Assembly: GCF_004795015.1 (NCBI RefSeq) | Contig: NZ_SSBI01000005.1 | Span: forward strand, 62,001 to 126,000 | Direction of reading: 5' to 3' | Origin: Streptomyces sp. A1277 | GTDB lineage: Bacteria > Actinomycetota > Actinomycetes > Streptomycetales > Streptomycetaceae | Length of the DNA stretch: 64,000 nucleotides | Shown here: in pieces, positions 54,070-64,000 of the stretch | Numbering within the stretch: position 1 is the stretch's first letter | Layout of the letters: the number at the start of each line of letters is the position of its first letter | The notes under the pieces: generated by a model | Database searches by the model: none | What the model was told of the DNA's origin: nothing | What the model saw: only the letters and a program-made list of their open reading frames with translations | Made by a program: the position numbers and the translations under genes

Positions 54070-55425
54070 ATGGCTGAGCGCAACAGACGGACCGTGCGTG
54101 ACCTGCGACGGGGCAACCGGGCGAGGGTATTGCAACGGTTGTATTTCGACGGCCCGCTGAGCCGCCAGGAGCTGGGACCGGCCACCGGACTGAGTTCGGG
54201 TTCCATCAGCAACGTCGTGGCGGAACTCGCCGCGGAGAACCTCCTGGAGGAGGCCGGTGTCGTCGACTCCGACGGCGGCCGCCCCCGCACCCTGCTGCGC
54301 GTCGCCCCCGGGGGTGGCCTCCTCATCGGCATCGACATCGGCGAGACCCGGATCAGGGTGGAGCTCTTCGACCTCTCCCTGACCGAACTCGCCCGCACCG
54401 AGAGGCTGCTCGCCCAGCACGGCTACGACGTCGACCGCATCGTCGGCCATGTCCGCAGCGGCGTCGCCGACGTACTGCGGGACGCCGGCGCCGACCCGCA
54501 CCGGCTGCTCGGCATCGGGATCGGCGTCCCCGGCATCATCGAGCGCGACGCACCGGACGGCGCCATCGGGGACGTGGGCTCCGTCGTGCACGGCCAGACC
54601 ATCGACTGGAGCGCCGTGCCCTTCGAGCAGCTGCTCCGGGATGCCGTGCGGGTCCCGCCCGAGGTGCCCTTCTTCATCGACAACGGCGCCAAGACCCTCG
54701 GCCAGGCCGAGATGTGGTTCGGCGGCGGCCGGGGCGCGGGGGCCTCCGCCATCGCGCTCATCGGTTCCGGCGTCGGCGCCTGCGTCAACCACGGCGACCT
54801 CCTCGACGAGGACCGCAGCAGCCAGGCCCTGGAATGGGGCCACAGCACCGTGCAACTGCGCGGCCGGCGCTGCCGCTGCGGCTCGATCGGCTGCCTGGAG
54901 GCGTACGCGGGCGCCGAGGCGATGCGCGAGCGGTGGCACGAGGCGGGCGGCCCGCTGCCCGCCGACGCCGACGACGAGACCGCGCTCGCCGCGCTGCTCG
55001 CCGCCGCCTACCCGGCCGCCGGCGAACCCGACCCCGTCGCGGTCGCGGTGCTGGACGAGACGGCCGAGTGCCTGGGCGCGGCCCTGGGCGACCTGATCAA
55101 CCTCTTCCTGCCCGAACGCATCCTGCTCGGCGGCTGGGCGGGCCTGCTGATCGGCCCGCATCTGCTGCCCGACATCCGCCGGTACGCGCAGGAGTACGCG
55201 CTGAAGCACGCGGCGGCCCGCACCACGATCGAGATGGGCCGCCTCGGGCCCGACGCGGTCACGGTCGGCGCGGCGACGCTCCCCCTGGCCGACTTCCTGG
55301 CCCGCGGCGGCAGCCGCCCGTCACCCGCGCCCCGGAGCGGCCCCCCGGCACCGGAGCTGCGGACCCCGGCGGACGCCGTACGGAGCAGGGAGCGCCCCAG
55401 GACCGCGTCGGACACGGCGGGCTGA
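54070..55425 (+). CDS. ROK-family regulator of the GH1 operon
   Basis: A 451-residue repressor: winged helix at residues 18-60 (GPLSRQELGPATGLSSGSISNVVAEL), then the ROK domain with the phosphate loop LIGIDIGETRIRVELFDLS and the zinc motif CRCGSIGCLEAYAG near 278. It has a Pro/Arg-rich tail of about 30 residues. Divergent from the sugar-uptake operon. Together with the LacI protein it gives the locus two sugar-sensing regulators. Confidence 0.92.
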   Translation: MAERNRRTVRDLRRGNRARVLQRLYFDGPLSRQELGPATGLSSGSISNVVAELAAENLLEEAGVVDSDGGRPRTLLRVAPGGGLLIGIDIGETRIRVELFDLSLTELARTERLLAQHGYDVDRIVGHVRSGVADVLRDAGADPHRLLGIGIGVPGIIERDAPDGAIGDVGSVVHGQTIDWSAVPFEQLLRDAVRVPPEVPFFIDNGAKTLGQAEMWFGGGRGAGASAIALIGSGVGACVNHGDLLDEDRSSQALEWGHSTVQLRGRRCRCGSIGCLEAYAGAEAMRERWHEAGGPLPADADDETALAALLAAAYPAAGEPDPVAVAVLDETAECLGAALGDLINLFLPERILLGGWAGLLIGPHLLPDIRRYAQEYALKHAAARTTIEMGRLGPDAVTVGAATLPLADFLARGGSRPSPAPRSGPPAPELRTPADAVRSRERPRTASDTAG

Positions 55426-55438
55426 GTCGAGGGGTTGT

Positions 55439-55790
55439 CAGGGGCTACGCCCGGCTCCCGCATGGCCGGCGAGAGCTGCCAGGGACTACGCCGGCTCCCG
55501 CGCCGCCACCAGTGGGGGTCGTCGGGGCCTGCGCCCGGTTCGCGCACCACCGGCGAGAGCTGCCAGGGACTACGCCGGCTCCCGCGCCGCCACCAGCGGG
55601 GGTCGTCGGGGCCTGCGCCCGGTTCGCGCACCACCAGCGGGGGCTGCCGGGGCCTGCGCCCGGTTCGCGCACCACCAGCGGGAGCTGCCAGGGACTACGC
55701 CGGCTCCCGCGCCGCCACCAGCGGAGGTCGTCGGGGCCTGTGCCCGGTTCGCGCCGCCACCAGCGGGAGCTGCCGGGGCCTACGCCGACT
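55439..55790. repeat. Eight to nine degenerate 42-bp tandem repeats between ROK and LacI genes
   Basis: The spacer is filled by units that alternate two variants: GGGACTACGCCGGCTCCCGC and GGGGCCTGCGCCCGGTTCGC, each followed by a CGCCACCAGCG-like half. The last unit (55776 onward) is the stop codon and the end of lacI itself, so the array is a run of diverged copies of the lacI 3' end. There are no spacers, so it is not a CRISPR, and I see no gene in it. Confidence 0.85.
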
Positions 55791-56886
55791 CCCGCACCAC
55801 CAGCGACGGTTCGAAGACCACGGACGTCGCGGCCCCCTCCGGCTTCGCCAGCCGCTCGATCAGCAGCCGGGCCATCTCGGCGGCCATCGCCTCCACCGGC
55901 TGGCGGACCGTGGTCAGCGGCGGGCGGCAGGCGGACGCCGCGCTGCTGTCGTCGAAGCCGATCACCGCGACGTCATCCGGCACCCGCTTGCCGTGCTCCC
56001 GCAGGACATGACAGGCGCCCATCGCCATCAGGTCGTTGGCCGCGAACACCCCGTCCAGATCGGGGTGCTCGGTCAGCAGCCGCTCCATCGCCGCCTCACC
56101 GCTCTCCTGCGTGAACCGCCCCTCGGCGATCGCGATGTACGGGTGCCCGTTCCGCGCCATCGTGTCGCGGAAACCGGCCAGCCGCTCCTGCACGGCGGGC
56201 ACGTCGAGCGGGCCGGTGATGGTCGCGATACGTCGGCAGCCCCGGGCGAGCAGATGCTCGGCGGCCAGCCGCGCCCCGTCCTGGTGGGCGACGTCGACAT
56301 AGCTGATCCGGGCCGCGCGGGCGGGGCGCGCGTAGAGCACGGCCGGCAGCCCCGCGTCCGTGAGCATGCCCGGCAGTGGGTCCTCCGCGTGCGTCGAGAC
56401 GACGAGCGCGCCGTCCGCGCTGCCCTGGCGCAGGAACGACACCACGTCCTCGCGGGCCCGTGACGTCTCGGCGAACATCAGCACCGGGTGCATCCCGCGC
56501 GGCCGCAGGTAGTCGACGACCCCGGTCACGACCCGGCCGAAGAACGGGTCGGCGAAGACCTGCCCCGTGAAGGACGCCCCGCTGCCCGCCTCGGCCCCGT
56601 CGCCGTCCGCGTCGGCCGGGGGCGCGGTCTCCTCCGGCTCCGGCTCGACGCCCGCGCCCGACACCACCAGCGCGATGGCGTCGGTGCGCCGGGTCACCAG
56701 GGAGCGGGCCGCGCGATTGGGCGCGTAGCCGGTGAGGGCGACGGCCCGGCGCACGGCCTCCTGAATCACCGGGTCGACATTCCGTACGCCGTTGATCACC
56801 CGGGAGACGGTGGCGCGCGAGACACCGGCCGCCCTCGCCACGTCCTCAAGGGTGGGTGTTCCGGCCGGTCGCAGATCATCCGTCAT
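55780..56886 (-). CDS. LacI-family repressor of the GH3/beta-glucoside genes
   Basis: A 368-residue LacI-type regulator: helix-turn-helix and hinge at residues 13-62 (TLEDVARAAGVSRATVSRVINGVRNV, then TGYAPNRAARSLVTRRT), followed by the periplasmic-binding-like sugar domain with an unusually long Glu/Pro/Asp/Gly insert near residues 76-100. It starts 8 nt after the GH3 stop on the same strand. A palindrome GGAGAGCGCTCTCC lies inside the GH3 3' end, so the regulator is probably autoregulated. Confidence 0.92.
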   Translation of the reverse strand: MTDDLRPAGTPTLEDVARAAGVSRATVSRVINGVRNVDPVIQEAVRRAVALTGYAPNRAARSLVTRRTDAIALVVSGAGVEPEPEETAPPADADGDGAEAGSGASFTGQVFADPFFGRVVTGVVDYLRPRGMHPVLMFAETSRAREDVVSFLRQGSADGALVVSTHAEDPLPGMLTDAGLPAVLYARPARAARISYVDVAHQDGARLAAEHLLARGCRRIATITGPLDVPAVQERLAGFRDTMARNGHPYIAIAEGRFTQESGEAAMERLLTEHPDLDGVFAANDLMAMGACHVLREHGKRVPDDVAVIGFDDSSAASACRPPLTTVRQPVEAMAAEMARLLIERLAKPEGAATSVVFEPSLVVRESA

Positions 56887-56894
56887 GAGCGCAT

Positions 56895-62164
<5,270 letters not shown>

Positions 62165-62406
62165 CACGATCCCCTTTTGCAGCCGCCGCGTCGTCGTCCC
62201 TGAGGCGGCGATCCGGCGTACTGCTTTGGTAGTACGGGAGTAGTCAGGGTGTCCTCCTCCTGACGGTAGTCCTCCTCGCGGCGGACGTCAGAACGATCAA
62301 CCGGCGGCGGTACGCGCGGCCACGAACCGTTTCACGTCACCGGACGGAACGTCACCGTCCGCCCCCTTGACGGGGATCACGGCCGAATCGAAGATTGATC
62401 GCGCTC

Positions 62407-62418
62407 TGACAACGTTGT
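62407..62418. promoter_or_regulatory. LacI-type operator before GH92 gene
   Basis: GACAACGTTGTC, a perfect palindrome, is 16 bp before the start codon and just upstream of the AAGGAG ribosome site. It differs from the GGAGAGCGCTCTCC sites, so another regulator is expected. Confidence 0.6.
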
Positions 62419-62433
62419 CCTAAGGAGTAACCC

Positions 62434-64000
62434 CATGCATCGGACCCCACGGCCGAGACTGCGCGGCCCGGCGGCCGTACTCGCCGCCGTCGCCCTCCTG
62501 GGCGGTGTCCTTCTCCCCGGGGCCACGGCCGAAGCCGCCCCACGGAGCGACGGCCGGCTGACCGACCTGGTCAACCCGTTCATCGGCACCCAGAACGAGG
62601 GCAACACCTACCCCGGCGCCTCCGTGCCCTTCGGCATGGTGCAGCTCTCCCCGGACACCGGCCACAACACCGGTTACGACTACGGTGAGAACCACATCCG
62701 CGGCTTCTCCTCCGTCCACCTCTCCGGTGTCGGCTGCGGACTGGGCGGCGACCTGCCGACGCTGCCCACCACCGGGGACGTCACCGAGACCGACTACGCG
62801 AAGTACGCGGCGGAATTCAGCCACGACGACGAGACGGCGAGCCCCGGCTACTACCAGGTCGGGCTGAAGACCGGCATCGAGGCCGAGCTGACCGCCACCC
62901 AGCGCACGGGGGTGCAGCGCTACACCTTCCCGGCCACCGACAAGGCCAACGTCCTGCTCAACGCGGGCCAGTCGCTGCACCGGACGCTCTCCTCCGAGGT
63001 GGAGATCCTGGACAGCCGCACCGTGCGCACCGCCATCACCGGCAGCGGCTTCTGCCAGGACACCAAGCCGTACACGCTCTACACGGTCACCCGCTTCGAC
63101 CGGCCGTTCACCACCTCCGGCACCTGGAACGGCGACACCGTCACCGAGGGTTCGGAGAAGTCCACGGCAGCCGACGCCCGCAACGGCGCCTGGCTGCGGT
63201 TCGACACCACCGAGGACCGCACCGTCGAGGCCACCACCGCCCTGAGCTACGTCGACGCCGAGGGCGCCGCGCTCAACCTCCGCGCCGAGGGCGGCCGCAG
63301 CTTCGACCGGGTCCGGCGCGCCGCGCAGCGCACCTGGGAGGACCGCCTCGAAGGCGTGAAGGCCAAGGGCGGCAGCGACGAACTGCGCCGCACCTTCTAC
63401 TCCTCCCTCTACCGGTCCTTCCTCGCGCCCAACGTGGGCAGCGACGTGGACGGCCGCTACACCGGCTGGGACCAGAAGAAGCACCGCGCGAAGAGCTTCA
63501 CCTACTACCAGAACTGGTCGCTCTGGGACACCTACCGCACGCAGGCCCAGCTGCTTTCGCTGCTCGCCCCGCGCGAGTCCCGCGACATGGCGATATCCGT
63601 CCTGCGCATCGACGCGGAGAGCGGCTGGCTGCCCAAGTGGGGCTACGGCACGGTCGAGACGAACATCATGACCGGCGACCCGGTCACCCCCTTCCTCACC
63701 AACGCCTACCAGCAGGGACTGCTGAGGGGGTACGAGGAGCAGGCGTACCGGGCCCTGAAGAAGAACGCGGACGGGGTGCCGCCCGCCGGCTCCGCACCGG
63801 TCGGCCGGGAGGCCAACGTCCAGTACCTGGCGGACGGCTTCGCCCCATACATCAAGGGCCGTCAGCACGCCAAGCCCGGCGACTCCGACTTCGACCACGG
63901 CGCCTCCGCCACCCTGGAGTACGCCCTGGCCGACGGCATGCTCGCCGAGATGGCCCGCGACCTCGGCCACGACGCCGACGCCGCGCGCTACGAGGCCCGC
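62434..64000 (+). CDS. Secreted GH92 glycosidase (alpha-mannosidase family), 3' end outside window
   Basis: An exported enzyme, of which 522 residues are visible. A Sec-type signal (AVLAAVALLGGVLLPGATAEA) is followed by the GH92 N-terminal signature VNPFIGTQNEGNTYPGASVPFGMVQLSPD near residue 47, then GYDYGENHIRGFSSVHLSGVGC. The catalytic domain begins at LRRTFYSSLYRSFLAPN near 320, with SFTYYQNWSLWDTYRTQAQL. GH92 enzymes are calcium-dependent exo-alpha-mannosidases. AAGGAG precedes the ATG by 8 nt. It completes the glycan-degrading character of the region. Confidence 0.93.

Noticed and set aside
55439..55790. Repeat array considered as a CRISPR
   Set aside because: Units follow each other without unique spacers, and they are diverged copies of the lacI end; no cas genes are nearby.

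Overview
The window looks like a chromosomal segment of a Streptomyces-type actinomycete. GC content is very high, third codon positions are almost all G or C, GTG and TTG starts are common, and genes are often coupled by 4-bp overlaps. The families also fit: ROK, TetR, PadR and PucR regulators, Tat-exported glycosidases, an Rpf-LysM-M23 wall hydrolase, DUF6480 and DUF4235. I saw no tRNA, rRNA, CRISPR array, transposase or integrase.

Layout. 1-4.7 kb: fatty-acid or aldehyde catabolism (end of an acyl-CoA ligase, acyl-CoA dehydrogenase, divergent TetR regulator, aldehyde dehydrogenase), then a decayed TROVE/Ro60 gene. 4.7-6.2 kb: an NCS1 permease behind a TPP riboswitch, so probably a thiamine or thiamine-precursor importer. 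6.2-18.2 kb: the main catabolic island, with a formylglycine-generating enzyme and a ROK regulator on one strand. Divergent from them are a leaderless sulfatase, a TauABC/SsuABC-type transporter, a Tat-exported DUF4838 protein and a Tat-exported GH35 beta-galactosidase. I read it as a utilisation locus for a sulfated galactose-containing glycan or sulfate ester. 18.2-24.6 kb: an FBP zinc protein, an SPFH / NAD-kinase-like / Nudix gene set behind a double-palindrome operator, a TetR regulator divergent from a PAP2 enzyme plus DMT transporter across a large operator, and a PadR regulator.

24.6-30.6 kb: a 2,4-dienoyl-CoA reductase-like flavoenzyme, DoxX, and an FprB-type ferredoxin-NADP reductase next to an AurF-like diiron oxygenase. 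30.6-41.5 kb: a pectate lyase, an envelope group (YihY, holin-X, DUF3618, DUF4235), a nucleotidyltransferase-BON-metallophosphoesterase operon, catalase, PanD, an acetyltransferase and an Asp/Glu racemase-like protein. 41.5-49.2 kb: a PLP decarboxylase with a PucR regulator, MgtC, 6-phosphogluconate dehydrogenase, and two decayed genes (DJ-1/PfpI and HD domain); the HD gene carries a 17-bp insertion that makes a perfect palindrome.

49.2-59.5 kb: a beta-glucoside locus (GH1, two permeases and a binding protein, divergent ROK; then LacI and GH3). A LacI-type palindrome GGAGAGCGCTCTCC occurs at GH3, at the LacI gene and once more at 48.5 kb with no intact glycosidase beside it. A 42-bp minisatellite made from the lacI 3' end lies between the ROK and LacI genes. 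59.5-64 kb: an Rpf-LysM-M23 cell-wall enzyme, a second DMT transporter and the start of a secreted GH92 enzyme that runs off the end. Overall the segment is devoted to plant- and marine-type glycan use and envelope functions, with several small degenerate genes between active operons.
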